A stretch of 64,000 bases of DNA from Annona cherimola. Taxonomy: Eukaryota; Streptophyta; Magnoliopsida; Magnoliales; Annonaceae. Position 1 is the first letter of the stretch. Each line of letters starts with the position of its first letter. Location: positions 1,991,501 through 2,055,500 of the forward strand of contig CM059974.1 in the NCBI GenBank assembly GCA_030490835.1, written 5' to 3'. Positions 12,870-24,021 of the stretch are shown here, piece by piece. The notes under the pieces are model-generated. The model made no database searches and had not been told where the DNA came from. It worked only from the letters and a program-made list of their open reading frames with translations. The position numbers were made by a program, and so were the translations under genes.

Positions 12870-13975
12870 GGTCTTGTCTAATTTTTGGAATGCAGTGGTG
12901 GTCTCATTTAATTAAAAAAGAGGATGCTTGGATGCTTTGTCTTTGAGTGGTTGCCCGCCTCATTTTTGTGCTCCAATCAATGTTCATGCGTATGGGTTAG
13001 CCACAAATGAATGACGAATTGGCTCGACTAATCCAAGCAGTGAATGACGAATCATCTGTGCAACCAATCTCATCTACAGATATTGAGTCATCCAATGAAA
13101 TACAACTTGACTCAGTCGAGTCGCATGGCTCCTTTCCAAATCCAAGAAACTCACCACCTTGGTCCGATTGAATCCTCCCCACATCCTTCTTTTCCTCCAA
13201 GATGGGCAGAGAATTATCCCTTGACAGAGGAGAAGGTGGTACTACCCCCATCCTTCTCTCTGTCCTAGAAAAATGAGCCTGGATTCTCAGAGTAGAAGGG
13301 CTACTGGAAGGGCACAAGTGGGTGTGTGTTGCAGTCCTTGATTGAGGTACACGGCAGTACACATGCTGAGCATTGACTGATGAAGGGCTGGAAGCCACTA
13401 GAGAGACCTTGCTGAATTGCCTGAAGATTTGAAAATCTCTAACATTGGTGCAGCCGGGCTTCATTGCTGGAGAGCTGTGTATCCATTCCTCCAATGTTCG
13501 AGCTATTGTGACCTTGGCATCCTGATAATTCTCCTTCTTTTTTTGGTGCAATGAGTGATACAAAGGTTGATTGTTGGAGCAGCCATTGCTGCCCTTGGCT
13601 GATCCTTGCAGGTCATTGGGTTTCTTAAGACAGCACAAGAGGCCCCCCATTTTCCTTTCTATGATGAGAGGGATAGCTAACCATGCAGAAGAATCCCATG
13701 AATCCTTCACTGAATCTTTGGAATAAGAAATAATGGAGTGGCTTAATTGTCCTAGTGGTTGGGGCTTTTTAATTAAAGAAAAAATGAGGCGGGCAACCAC
13801 TCAAAGACAAAGCATCCAAGCATCCTCTTTTTTAATTAAATGGGACCACCACTGCATTCCAAAAATTAGACAAGACCACTCAAAGACATCTATGTCATGT
13901 CCTTTCATCAGCTAGAGCGAGAGAGGCATGTTTTCTCGAATTTAATTCTTCATTTGTGGCTAACCCATACGCATG
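12870..13975. repeat. Scrambled inverted duplication inside the MULE
   Basis: Block A (12870-12967) recurs inverted as A' (13780-13877) with one or two differences. Block B (12985-13011, CATGCGTATGGGTTAGCCAC) recurs inverted as B' (13949-13975). The order on the plus strand is A, B, spacer, A', B'. A simple palindrome would read A, B, B', A', so an extra rearrangement has taken place. The spacer between the copies holds the unknown frame 12997-13800. Confidence 0.8.
12997..13800 (-). CDS. Unrecognised 267-codon open frame in the MULE, possible captured gene fragment
   Basis: An uninterrupted minus-strand frame from MVARLIFSLIKK to SRANSSFICG, long for this AT-rich window. It lies in more GC-balanced DNA than its neighbours and between inverted copies of block A/B. 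The product would be Ser-rich with a CC pair (GGLLCCLKKPND), a Pro/Ser stretch (CPSSSPSTLRIQ) and an acidic tail (SLDDSISVDEIGCTDDSSF). No family recognised, no signal peptide, no clear membrane segment. It could be transduplicated host exonic sequence, as in Pack-MULEs, or a chance frame; the opposite strand also gives protein-like stretches interrupted by stops. Start and any introns are unknown. Confidence 0.35.
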   Translation of the reverse strand: MVARLIFSLIKKPQPLGQLSHSIISYSKDSVKDSWDSSAWLAIPLIIERKMGGLLCCLKKPNDLQGSAKGSNGCSNNQPLYHSLHQKKKENYQDAKVTIARTLEEWIHSSPAMKPGCTNVRDFQIFRQFSKVSLVASSPSSVNAQHVYCRVPQSRTATHTHLCPSSSPSTLRIQAHFSRTERRMGVVPPSPLSRDNSLPILEEKKDVGRIQSDQGGEFLGFGKEPCDSTESSCISLDDSISVDEIGCTDDSSFTAWISRANSSFICG

Positions 13976-14106
13976 AAGTTACTATCATTTAATTCTCATA
14001 AGTTAACAAATAAGATAACTTCTCATATTGAAGTTACTATCATTTATTTATGTTGCATCGTGTAATGTTCATATAATTCAGAAAGAAAAATATGTAATAG
14101 TATACT

Positions 14107-16437
14107 TTGCCTTCCCATAATTTATTTGACCTGAAGCATATGATGTGCAGGCATACTGTTGGGAATGAAAATACTAAAAATAGGCATGATGATTGGATGG
14201 AATGGTATTATGAGGTGATGATGCGGGAAATAGAGCGGGAGAATGCTGAGACAGAAAATGTAAAAGATAGAGAAAGGAAACAAGCGGCAGTAGAACCCGA
14301 GGAAGACGATGCTTGTGACAGTGACGACTCGTTTGTCAAGGTTCATGAAGGTGATGACGGAAATGTTACATCAAACCATGACTATGATCCCTATTTTGAT
14401 ATTATGGATCCATATCTACATATCAGACTTCAATTTGAGGATAAAAAGCAATTGGAATTGGCCATTCGACAGCATGCTATTGTTAATGGGTTTGACGTGA
14501 AGTTTTCAAAGAATGAATGCTACCGACTGACCCCCATCTGTAAAGCTGATGGTTGCCCATGGAGATTGCATGCATCGTGAAAGGGTACAGGGGCCGCATT
14601 TGTAATCAAAACCTACAACAACGTGGAATATACGTGATCAGTTGCTAAAGGTAGTGGAAATAAGTCTGCAAATAAGGTTTGGATTACCACCACTCTTGAG
14701 AAAGACCTTAGAGTCAACAACAACTTAACTGTGAAGCAGTTAAATAACAATATGCATTCAAAATATGGTCTAACTTTAAATTATCACAAGATTTGGAGAA
14801 GCAGAAAGCAGGCTATGGGTTCCATTCATGGTACTTCAGATGAGTCCTTTGCATGCCTCCCTTCTTTCTTTGCAACAATATCGAGGACAAATTCAGGCAC
14901 AATCACACACATCAAGACTGATGGAGACCACCACTTTCAGAGAGCATTTTTGTGTATTGATGCCTGTAAGAGAGCATTTCAAGTTGGTTGTATGTCATAT
15001 ATTGGATTAGATGGTGCATTTCTCAAAGGCGATTTCAAAGGGAGCTTGCTAACTGCAATCAGTAAGGATGTTGAAGGACAAATCATGCCTATTGCTATCG
15101 GTGTTGTCGAATACGAGTGCAGTAGTAGTTGGACATACTTCTTATCACTTTTGAAAGATGCAATTGGAGATGGAGAATATACCATAATGTCTGATCGTCA
15201 AAAGGGTTTAATGATGGCAGTGGCCAGAGTGTTCCCAACTTCTAAGCATCGTTATTGTATGCGACACTTACGTGGAAATTTAGCTAGGAAGGAGTGGGGA
15301 AAGAGTGACTTGGTTAAGAAATTATTTTGGGTAGCCAGTAAAGCATATACCCAAGCCGAGTTCAAGGTTCAAATGGCAAGATTAAGAATAATTAGCCCAG
15401 AGGCATGCGAATGGATGGAGCGGACTGATCCTTCACACTGGTCACAGGCATTTTTTCCGGATAATAGTCCATGTTCAGCCACCGATAACAACTTCGTTGA
15501 AGCATTCAATGCTTGGATTGAAGATGCAAGACACATGCAAATCATTCAGTTGTTTGACAGCTTCAGGACAAAAGTAATGGAGTGGTTCAATAAAAGGAGT
15601 ATTGAAGGCAATTCTTCCAATGCACTTTTGTCAGGGAAATGCCTAAGGAATTTGGAGGCAATTGGACAACATGGAAGGAGGGAAACTTTCCTACATTGTG
15701 AGAATGAAGAGTTTGAAGTCTCCTTTGGTGAGAACAGGCATGTTGTTCAATACTCACAAAGGAAATGCAGTTGCAGGCAGTGGCAGTTAGAAGGAATGCC
15801 ATGTCTTCATGCTTTTCGAGTTATGCTGTGGAAGCGGGAGGACCCAACTTCTTATTGTAAATGGTTTCATACTATGGACGCATACCGGAAGACTTATAGT
15901 CATGGATTCCATGCTATGCCAAGCCAACTTTTTTGGGAGCCAGATATAGATAGTAAGTTTTTCATATTGACTTAGTTCTTGCTTGTTATCTGGTTAAGTT
16001 TTTTCTTACTTAATAGTATAAATTATCTAATTAGTTTTTTGTCATTCTTAGATAGGGTAGTGCTCCCACCCGATATTCAAAAAACAGTAGGCCGAAAGCA
16101 AACTGAAAGAAGGAGAGGGCAAGAAGAAGGACCATCTCAGCATGTTAAACGAACAAGTGGGAAGATACATTGTAGTATGTGTAAAGGGGAAGGCCATAAT
16201 AGAAGAGGGTGTCCTATTACAAAGCAAGGTTCCACAAGCCGACCACCATCACCAATGAGAACCTCACCATCACACTCTCAAAGTCAAAATTCCACGCAAA
16301 CAGAAATGTCACAAGCCTCCCGTGGTCCATCATCTTCACAACCAATTCCACAACCGATTCAACGGAAAATGAAGACTCTAGCTCGAAAGAGAACATTTTT
16401 TTGCAGCAGCCACACAATGACAACTCATGTAGTTTAG
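14107..16437 (+). pseudogene. MULE transposase (MuDR type), two premature stops
   Basis: The catalytic protein of the element. An acidic N-terminal region is followed by a MuDR-type DNA-binding domain (CKADGCPWRLHAS). Then comes the MULE transposase domain with YIGLDGAFLKG (first Asp), IMSDRQKGL (second Asp), CMRHLRGNL and ATDNNFVEAFNAWI (probable Glu). A SWIM zinc finger follows (CSCRQWQLEGMPCLHAF). Exon 1 ends at 15952, a 99-nt intron spans 15953-16051, and exon 2 (16052-16437) encodes a CCHC-like knuckle (CSMCKGEGHNRRGCP) and a Ser/Pro-rich tail. In-frame TGA codons at 14578-14580 and 14635-14637 break the DNA-binding domain. The second falls where related MULEs have the Cys of an HTC motif. 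The true start is unclear: a candidate splice acceptor lies near 14150, so a 5' exon may exist upstream. Confidence 0.9.
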
Positions 16438-17078
16438 ATGTTTTTATATATCTAAATTATGAATTTTTGATTAAGATAGTTAAGTTAGTTAATACCTCAC
16501 AATATCCTATGTAGCATTATTTTGTGATGGATATGGACATGGTGTATGAATTTGTTGACTACTTGTATTTGCTTCACAAATAGACTTTAGCTAATCTTTT
16601 GTGTAAAAGACACTTCAATTTATTCGCCTTCATCAGATGTTACAGGGTACAGTAAATGCATCCTTCGAGATGTAGCCATAACATTATCAATTGCATCCTA
16701 TGTACAGGGTAAAATTACTACGAGTATTTCTTTGCTATCTTGGGTTGGATGCAAGCTGCCTACAAATTTTTGCATATCGATTCTTTGCTATCTTGATAGT
16801 GCTTCTTAAATAGAAAGTCTATTGCTACTGCTGCAGCTGGGCATTCCAAAATAATTCATTTTCCCATGTGTGCTTCAAAGACATTGGCTTATTTGTAGCA
16901 ATTGTATTAAATTAAAGACTATCAATTAAATAGGAACCCAATGGGAAAGATAAACAGTCCATTGGTCATTCAAGAAAGAAAAATATAAGTCTCCATACTA
17001 CATGTTCAACAAAAAACATTACATTAATACATCAAAAATATCCATACTCCAACAAACATATTATCAAACAAATACAAT
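16438..17078. other. MULE intergenic region between convergent genes
   Basis: About 640 bp between the transposase stop and the stop of the minus-strand GRF gene. It should contain the 3' ends of both transcripts. No other feature seen. Confidence 0.6.
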
Positions 17079-17960
17079 TCATCCCTTCATATTAGGGGAA
17101 CTGTAAACATTAATATTTATAGTCAGGTTGCTCATTCCCTTAGTAATTTCATCAGCTTGGCTTGTTTTCTTCATTTCGGCTAATTCTCTCTTCACATTTT
17201 CTAATTCTACCCACAGGCTGCTACCGCTGCATTCAGTTTTGACCTCCATTATACTTTCTTCTGCCAACGACTCTTCCACATTGAGTTCATATTCATCACA
17301 CCAATGAAAGAAATTACAATTCTTTATATCCTGCATCAGAAATATTTATGATTAATTACAATAGTAGCTCAATATATATGACTAGCATGAATATGTTCAA
17401 TTACAATTATAGGTAATATTTTATTCTTACCCGTTTCGGGCAGCGATAAAACACCTATTTGGATTCTTTTTTGTCCTTGATAAGAACACTTTGCACATTC
17501 CCATTCCACATGGACAGTGAATTTTCTTGATCCAGCTAGGAATATTCCTGTTTCAACAAATTTAACACAAACTAACATGTTGTAAAAAAAAATATTCAAC
17601 TCAATTCAATGGATCATTACATGAGTTGCAAGAGATGTATTTAAACCAAAGTAAGCAGTCATGTTCAAAATCTAACCACAAATGTTTTTAACTGGAATCT
17701 GGATGAATACATTTCAACAAAACTTGAAAAATCCTGAAAAACTTTCATAAATGGTAAAAATCAGAAATGCCTTTAAGATAAACTCTCATGTTTGTAGGGA
17801 TCCGAATTTCCATATTACTGAGTACAACAGCGGCTCACATACCCATTTGAAAAATTCAACAGACCGTTGAATGTCATTTTTGCTGAAACAACGGTACGGA
17901 GAAATAAAATACGTCGCCCGAATTCTGAAAATAAAATACAAGATACCTGTTGGCATCCAT
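17079..17960 (-). pseudogene. GRF-type zinc-finger/coiled-coil protein of the MULE, frameshifted
   Basis: Three exons on the minus strand: 17947-17960 (ATGGATGCCAACAG), 17431-17547 and 17079-17330, all with GT-AG introns. Exon 2 encodes WIKKIHCPCGMGMCKVFLS and TKKNPNR. Read one frame over, it continues VFYRCPKR into exon 3 NCNFFHWCDE. Together these are the Cys pattern and FFxWxDE end of a GRF zinc finger. Exon 3 goes on with an acidic/heptad stretch (LWVELENVKRELAEMKK), a likely coiled coil. The frame change after NPNR (around 17456-17458) implies loss of one base, probably a G from AGGG. The intact form would be about 128 residues. Small GRF proteins (At4g04775-like) are common in plant genomes; their function is unknown to me. 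It would be transcribed from the right TIR. Confidence 0.82.
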
Positions 17961-18108
17961 TCTTGATCACGCGTCAGCTCAGCAACTCTTCTAAGTGCGT
18001 CTTCTTTTTACTTGGAAATGAACTGACGATTTCTTATAAGGGATGGGTTTTTACAAGGCCATTTTTGGGATTTCCAAAAAATTGAACGTTCGAGCCCTTT
18101 GAATACGC

Positions 18109-18246
18109 GTGTTCTGAAACGCCGTTATGCCCCGGGGTTCAAAATGCAAAAGCTGAAAGTTCGCAGGGTTTAATAAGAAAACGGCCAAACTTCGGGGTTT
18201 GGAAAGCAATTGGCCAAAGTTAGAGGGTTTACCATGCAAAAAACTC
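18109..18246 (-). repeat. MULE right terminal inverted repeat
   Basis: Inverted match to 12199-12336 over 138 bp. Lies about 150 bp upstream of the GRF gene start, so it probably supplies its promoter. Confidence 0.95.
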
Positions 18247-18255
18247 GCGCCCGGA

Positions 18256-21242
18256 TTGCTCACAGACGTGGCAGCCAGCCGCTCACTGACCGACAGACGT
18301 AGCTCGGTAGAAAAAACGGGATAGATGCCCCTCCTTTACGTAGGGTGTAGAATTCGGCTGGTTTTCTTACAGCTCAAGGAGAGTTGTCACTCTGTTTTTC
18401 AATCATTTTTGGAATCAGCTCACGCCGCACGTTGAAAGCAAGGAAGCAGCACTCAGGCTGCCCGACTAGGGCATCCCAAGCTTACTACTCTCAAAAAGAT
18501 CGAATAATAGAAAGTAAAACTTCAATGATTCATCTGTTAGACGACCCGTCGAAAAGTCGATTTCTCTGCATTCTACTAGTAGGATAGAAGGTAAATGATC
18601 TATCTGGTACACACACTAAAGAAATGTTGCACTGAGGGTTGAAAGAGAGATTTTAGGAGTCATGGCGCGGAGGGAGCGCTTCTCAAAATGTTGATTTGCC
18701 AAATCAGGAAATGAGGGACATCATAATCAAAAGAAAAAAATACTGATGGTTGTGTTCCTGTTAACTGTTCTTCCTCTCGAGTTAAGACTAATCATTTAAA
18801 TAGATGGGGGTTAAAAGAAAATACCTATTGAATCAATCACAGAAATACTGGTTACAGTACCTATCAGCCAAAGAGAAATCCTTCCGCTAGTATTGGCCAT
18901 TTACCCTACTTTCCACCATAGAGAAGAAAGTGGATTTTATGGATTTTTTGTACATACTTCTTGATATAATTTTATATTTTTTTATCTTCTTGAATACCAG
19001 GGAATAACTTTTTGATTATGCAAACTAAAGAGAGTGATGCCTTTGGGTTTCCCAGTTGTACACCAAATGGATTTATTTTTTAACCCATATTTTTGTTCTC
19101 TCTTTCTCCCTTTCTTTAAATATCTCTTTGTTATAAGATCCTTCCATACGTCGTTTGTTCCTAAATAAATATCTTATTTGGTTTCTTTTTAGAGTGATTT
19201 CTCACTACAGTAGTTATATGACAGGTGGGTCTTTTTATCAGATGTTTAAATATACATGAAACTAATATATTTGATGTTAAGTAATATGTTTAAAAAATAA
19301 AAGTGCACACTAAAATTATTTCTTTATTGTTCTCTTACACTATCAAAAAGTAATTTTTAAAATTGTTCAAAAGGTAGGAATTTCTAAAATCTGACCAACA
19401 TGAAATTAATTTATTCAATGTTCGAAATATTTTAAAAATAATTTTTTTAAAAGTATTCTTAATTTTATGTTCCGATATCAGGAATAATTTAAAATTACTT
19501 ACCCTGAAGACTTTCAAGATCCAACAGACAACATTATTTTATTTCTTATGAGAAATATATTTTATTTCTAAACATACTTTTTAGAAATATATTTTACAAA
19601 TAAATATTTATTATTTTATTTTTATTATGGTATAAAAAATTTATATATTATTATGGTGTAAAAATTAAAACTTAGAATTATTTTAATAAGAATTTCCAAA
19701 ATCAGTGGAAGTGGGAAAAGGTAGTCATTGGACACACTTCTTACTAAAGAAAATCACTTTTTAAAGAACGCACCCATGTAAGTATTCTTATTTCATTTTC
19801 TAAACTAATAAAAACTTAGAGCAAAAGGGTGATGCATTTGGATGACCACGTAGTCCATGGTATAATATTCGAAGTTGAGTAAATACATTTGTAATGATTT
19901 GAACCTATTAGGGCCTCTTGAAAATGAGTAATGATAAAGAAATATTGCCGGCATGGCGCGAAACTTTTCATTTGTTCATTATTTTGGCATTAGATTTTTC
20001 ATTTCTTAATTTTTTAAATTTTCTTCAATTTTACTATTTAATAACTTTCCTTTTCCAGTTTGCAATACTATATTTATCGTTTGCAATACTATATTTATCC
20101 TTATGATATTCCGCATCGGAATTTCATACACCATATCTAGTTCAGGGCGTAGAGAATTTTTTTAAAATTTTTCTATAGACCTCCTACCTGAGGGAAATTT
20201 TGTATGAAACTCCACACGGAGAAATTGTAAAACTCCCACTAATTCGAATGAACGGTTAAAAACATATATTCAAAATAATTTAAAATGACTTAAATACATC
20301 TGTATTTAAAAATTCAAAATAAATATGCATATATACCCAAAAATAGTAAAACTAGGCTTAAAGAACGAATAAAACTAAGTTAACATTTTTAAAAAAAAAA
20401 AATTGAAGAAAATCCCTGCTAGGAATTATGTCGGCAGCAGAACACGTCAGCAACAGTACACAACAGCAACACGTAAAATGCATGCAGCAGCTAAGCCAAG
20501 AGGCAGGATGTCAGTGTGGGATGTATGAAAGGAAATCATTTTTTGCTTGATTGAGTGTGCAGAAAATCAGCTAATGAAGCTTGTTTTCGTTCTTTGATAA
20601 TTGCATTTCTGTTTACTGATTAGTGGGAAGTTCTCACTTACATTCAATAAAATTCAGTGAGTTTTCATTAGATTCAATTTGGAATCTATCACTATCCTGT
20701 TTTACCGTCGTGCGGTGATTCGATATCTCATTTTACTCACCATCCTGAATCGCTTAAAAGATCAGTTTCATCTATTATTTTTAAATTTTTTATCTAATTA
20801 TGAGTATATTAATTTTATTTAAAAAGAGTACATATATGGCCACAAAATAAGTATGAATTTAACGTTAATATGAACCCTTTGAAATCAATATCTTAGATAA
20901 CCTACACGGATTTCTAATTAAGATGATTTTAAGTGTTATTATTAAATAAATAACACCAAATAAGGCGGGTGGAGCGAATGCCCTAATAAAATGGTCAAAA
21001 TCGGGCCATCTGAACCAGTGCAATTGCTGATAATTGAACCATTCTAAGCCAGCAAGCGAACACTGCCCAATAATAAATAGGTTGGGTCACTTGAGCCCTG
21101 CCCTACAAGAAATAGATGGTTGACCCGTTCGAACCGACTCAACACGTTGCTCAGTTAAACCCGTTATGAAGTGAATAATGCGCCGTTATCATTTTTTTTA
21201 AAAAAAAAGGTGAATAACGCCCTATTGTATTATATTAGTGGT
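18256..21242. other. Spacer right of the MULE, no gene
   Basis: 18256-18600 continues the more balanced sequence interrupted by the MULE; the rest is AT-rich. A stretch at 20960-21180 (GGGTCACTTGAGCCC, GACCCGTTCGAACC) resembles decayed hAT sequence but has no definable ends. No coding or RNA gene recognised. Confidence 0.5.
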
Positions 21243-21565
21243 ACAATGCTGCCAGCAGCACTCGATTAAGGCGCTGCCCTTTTAATTTTATCACGACGAT
21301 TAAACAAAATTAAACTATTCATCATCTTTAAATTCACATACTAGTTGTCTTCATAAAATATTCACATATAACTAGAAAATATTATTTTTGGATGCATTTG
21401 GATCCGTTAAATTTTTTTTAATTAAATTATGATATATAAAAGGATTTGATTGCCTAAGCAAATGATGTAAAATGTAATAAGTGGCTTAGATATGATTTTA
21501 ATATTCTAAAAATGGATTTAAAAGGGCAATCCCTTAATTCCAGTGCTGCCCGCCGCACTGGATCA
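21243..21565. repeat. Possible MITE with GC-rich inverted ends
   Basis: Left CAGCACTCGATTAAGGCGCTGCCCTTTTAA is, in inverted orientation, close to the right-hand AAAAGGGCAATCCCTTAATTCCAGTGCTGC. The arms are about 40 bp and imperfect, the interior is AT-rich, and there is no clean TSD. A weak call. Confidence 0.45.
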
Positions 21566-23287
21566 AGCCCAATATATAGATGGAATCACTGTCCAGAAAA
21601 TAAGATGTTTTTTTGTTGCTGTTGTTCAGAAAATAAGATTTTTTTTATCGTTGTTGCTGTTCAATCCAAAATCATACTTTAAGATAACTCATTTTTTCAT
21701 ATAAATTTTCACAAATTAAGGACTAGTTCCAAACCATACAAGCTATTGAATCTTCGAGATGAGAATTTGTTTTTACAAGATTCTAAGATTCCGAATTAAG
21801 ATTCAGCCAAATTAAGATTGAATCTGTATTTCAGATGAGAATTTAAGACGAGAATGTAACTTCCGTGGATTTAGGATGAGAATGAATGTAATGTAATTAT
21901 TCATATTCGGAAATGAATAAATTATATTAAAAATTAAAATAATATCTTAAAAATTGAAAATTGAAAAGCGGTCTCGACAATGACAATATAGATGTATTTC
22001 TTTGAAAAGGACGTAACAGGTTTGAACGCTCGCGTGGAGCTTGCGTTAACCAAGCGAGTTGAAAACAAGGATAAGTTTGGGAAGGTAAAACAAGGATAAG
22101 TTTGGTAAGGTAAAAAATTACGAGATTACAAGAAACAGTGCGAAATGAAAAAAGAATATTTTGATAAATATACATAAGAAATTATAGAAATATAGTTAAA
22201 ATAAATAGGTCGTAGTATATAGTTTGTAAAAAAATTATTAAAATATAGAAATAAAAATAGAAAAAAATATAATTAATGAAATCATTATTAACCTTCAAAA
22301 ATAAAATCTTACCGTTTACATCTCCTTCTCACGTTAGCTCGTTACCAAACAACCCCGAGATTGCTAAAGACCGAAGACGAACCGGATATCCCACCGTCAA
22401 AATAAAAAAAATAAAAAAAAACAAAAAATTTCCCACGTAGAGCATAGATTACCATGTAACGCGCCTGGTCGTGGATGGGAACCTATGCCACGTGACAGAT
22501 GCGGCCCCGCCGGCTTTCTTGCCGTGCGCCCGTGCCCCGTTTTCCCCCAGCGAGACCGAAGAAAACTGCGGCGGACCGAAGAAGGGGCTGTCATCCAATG
22601 CGGCATCCATGCACCCTTTTTTATTATTATTTTTTAAAATTTAATGATTTGTATTCGTTCTTAAAAGGTATTAGATTTTTTTTATAAAAAGGAATTAAAA
22701 TCTTGAAACATAGAAAGTATTTTTTTTTGATGACATAGAAAGTATTTTTAACATCGTTAACTCAGATTTATTAATAATTATATTTTAAAAAAATTGCCTA
22801 TGCTCAGGTTTCTTAGATCGGAACCAATAAAAATACATCTTCAAAAAATGACCATACGCTCGGGTTACCTTAGATCAGAACCCCCAAAGAAGAGCTCAAT
22901 CCCTGCGTCCGGCTCTAACGTGGCAAGTAATGCATACATAGATGCAGATCATAATAATCTGTTTGTCAAAATGCATCAACCAACCAAAACTGCAGGAGGT
23001 AAAAGAAAGCGTTTGAAAGTTTGAAACATAAAAGAACAACACATACATGGCCGATCGATCATCGATCGACTTCATTCATTGATTCTAGTGCTCCAACATG
23101 AGGAGGGAAAAAAGAAAAAAGTGACAGTAACGGAAACGAACAAACGATAGAGCTGAAGAAAAACCAGATCAGACCAACTCAAGCACTCGCTGCTGCAGCC
23201 TTTTTTTTTTTATAAGATCCGTGACAAAACACAGCCCAACTAGCCAAGGCAGACACCCAACCACCATGTGAGCAGACCAGGTGCTGC
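21566..23287. other. Spacer and probable oleosin 3' region
   Basis: AT-rich except 22440-22620, a GC-rich patch with a CACGTG palindrome and short frames on both strands that are not recognisable. The last 300 bases or so (22990-23287) probably include the oleosin 3' UTR. Confidence 0.45.
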
Positions 23288-23719
23288 CTAAGAAGCCTGC
23301 GCCCCTCCTTCGCCCCTCTGTGTCGCCTGCTGGATCTGCTGCCCGTAGTGCTCCTTCATGTCCCTCGCTTTGCTTGCCAGCCTCATCCGCGCCTGCTCCA
23401 GCTGATCGGCTCCTGGCGGATGCTTCCCGGTCACGTACTTATATATCCACGATAGCACCGACACTGCCGCCACCCCGAAGCCACCCGACGAGAGGAACCC
23501 CGTCATCAGGAGGAACACGGTGAAGGCCGCCGGAACCAGCACTGGGCTGCACAGCACCAGCACCGGCGTGGCTACCGTCAGACCCACCACCGTGGCCGCC
23601 AGCGTCAGGCCTGAGAGGACAAGGAGCGATCCCCCGATCGTGGCCGCGGTCGCAGCTTTCACGAGCTGGCGAGAGCGTGAAGGGCTTGGCTGCTGCTGTG
23701 GTTCGGCCATTCTAGCCAA
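23288..23719 (-). CDS. OLE: Oleosin (oil-body structural protein), 143 aa
   Basis: Coats and stabilises seed oil bodies by inserting a hydrophobic hairpin into the triacylglycerol core. Single exon. Residues 1-21 are polar and Gln/Ser/Arg-rich. Residues 22-92 are a long uncharged Ala/Val/Leu/Gly stretch with the proline knot P52-x5-S58-P59-x3-P63 at its turn. Then [20 protein letters not shown] opens the amphipathic C-terminal arm, which ends GEGGAQAS. The short C-terminal arm and 143-residue length suggest an L-form oleosin; I did not align it. A second Met at residue 4 (MARMAE) is an alternative start. No introns, no lesion, and markedly GC-richer than the surroundings. Confidence 0.97.
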   Translation of the reverse strand: MARMAEPQQQPSPSRSRQLVKAATAATIGGSLLVLSGLTLAATVVGLTVATPVLVLCSPVLVPAAFTVFLLMTGFLSSGGFGVAAVSVLSWIYKYVTGKHPPGADQLEQARMRLASKARDMKEHYGQQIQQATQRGEGGAQAS

Positions 23720-23767
23720 AGAGGTGGTCTGTGGAAATGCAGTGGTAAGAGGAGGTCCGGGAACGTG

Positions 23768-23991
23768 TATTTAAAGGGTTCGGGAAGATGACACGTGGCG
23801 TTTGTCGAAGCTGGCGTGGCACGTGTGGGATGAGTTCGGAGGTTGGCGGTTGCATGAGGGATGGGAAAGACGCGTGTGTTTTTGTACTCGACGATGGCGA
23901 CAAATTTCCAGCAATGGCAGCGGGTTGAGTCCGGGAAGACGAACCGGCCGGTTTTTAGCCGGATGGGCTCTAGTTACTGCTTTTTTGCATG
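23768..23991 (-). promoter_or_regulatory. Oleosin promoter: TATA-like box, ABRE/G-boxes, RY cores
   Basis: Read toward the minus-strand gene: a TTTAAATA box at 23768-23775, about 50 bases upstream of the ATG; an ACACGTGGC ABRE/G-box at 23791-23799; a CACGTG palindrome at 23820-23825; and TGCATG (CATGCA, RY core) at 23851-23856 and 23986-23991. G-box/ABRE plus RY elements are the usual bZIP and B3 (ABI3/FUS3-type) inputs of seed storage and oleosin promoters. Site identity is direct; seed regulation is inferred. Confidence 0.75.
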
Positions 23992-24021
23992 TTCGCATAT
24001 GCTTTCCCATCGTTTTTGCCT

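Larger units (their letters stand above)
12199..18246 (+). mobile_element. Mutator-like element (MULE) with transposase and GRF zinc-finger genes
   Basis: A 6,048-bp element. TIRs lie at 12199-12336 and 18109-18246 (138 bp each). They are identical except at the second base: left starts GGGTTTTTTGCATGG and the inverted right starts GAGTTTTTTGCATGG. A perfect 9-bp duplication GCGCCCGGA flanks it (12190-12198 and 18247-18255), which is diagnostic of Mutator-type insertion. Contents in order: left TIR; a 35-bp tandem repeat; a scrambled inverted-duplication segment with an unknown 267-codon frame; a degenerate transposase gene (+); and a GRF zinc-finger gene (-) reading from the right TIR. Both genes carry disabling mutations, so this copy looks non-autonomous today despite its fresh ends. 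Confidence 0.95.

Noticed and set aside
14122..14346. Minus-strand frame opposite the transposase
   Set aside because: Antisense shadow of the MULE transposase.
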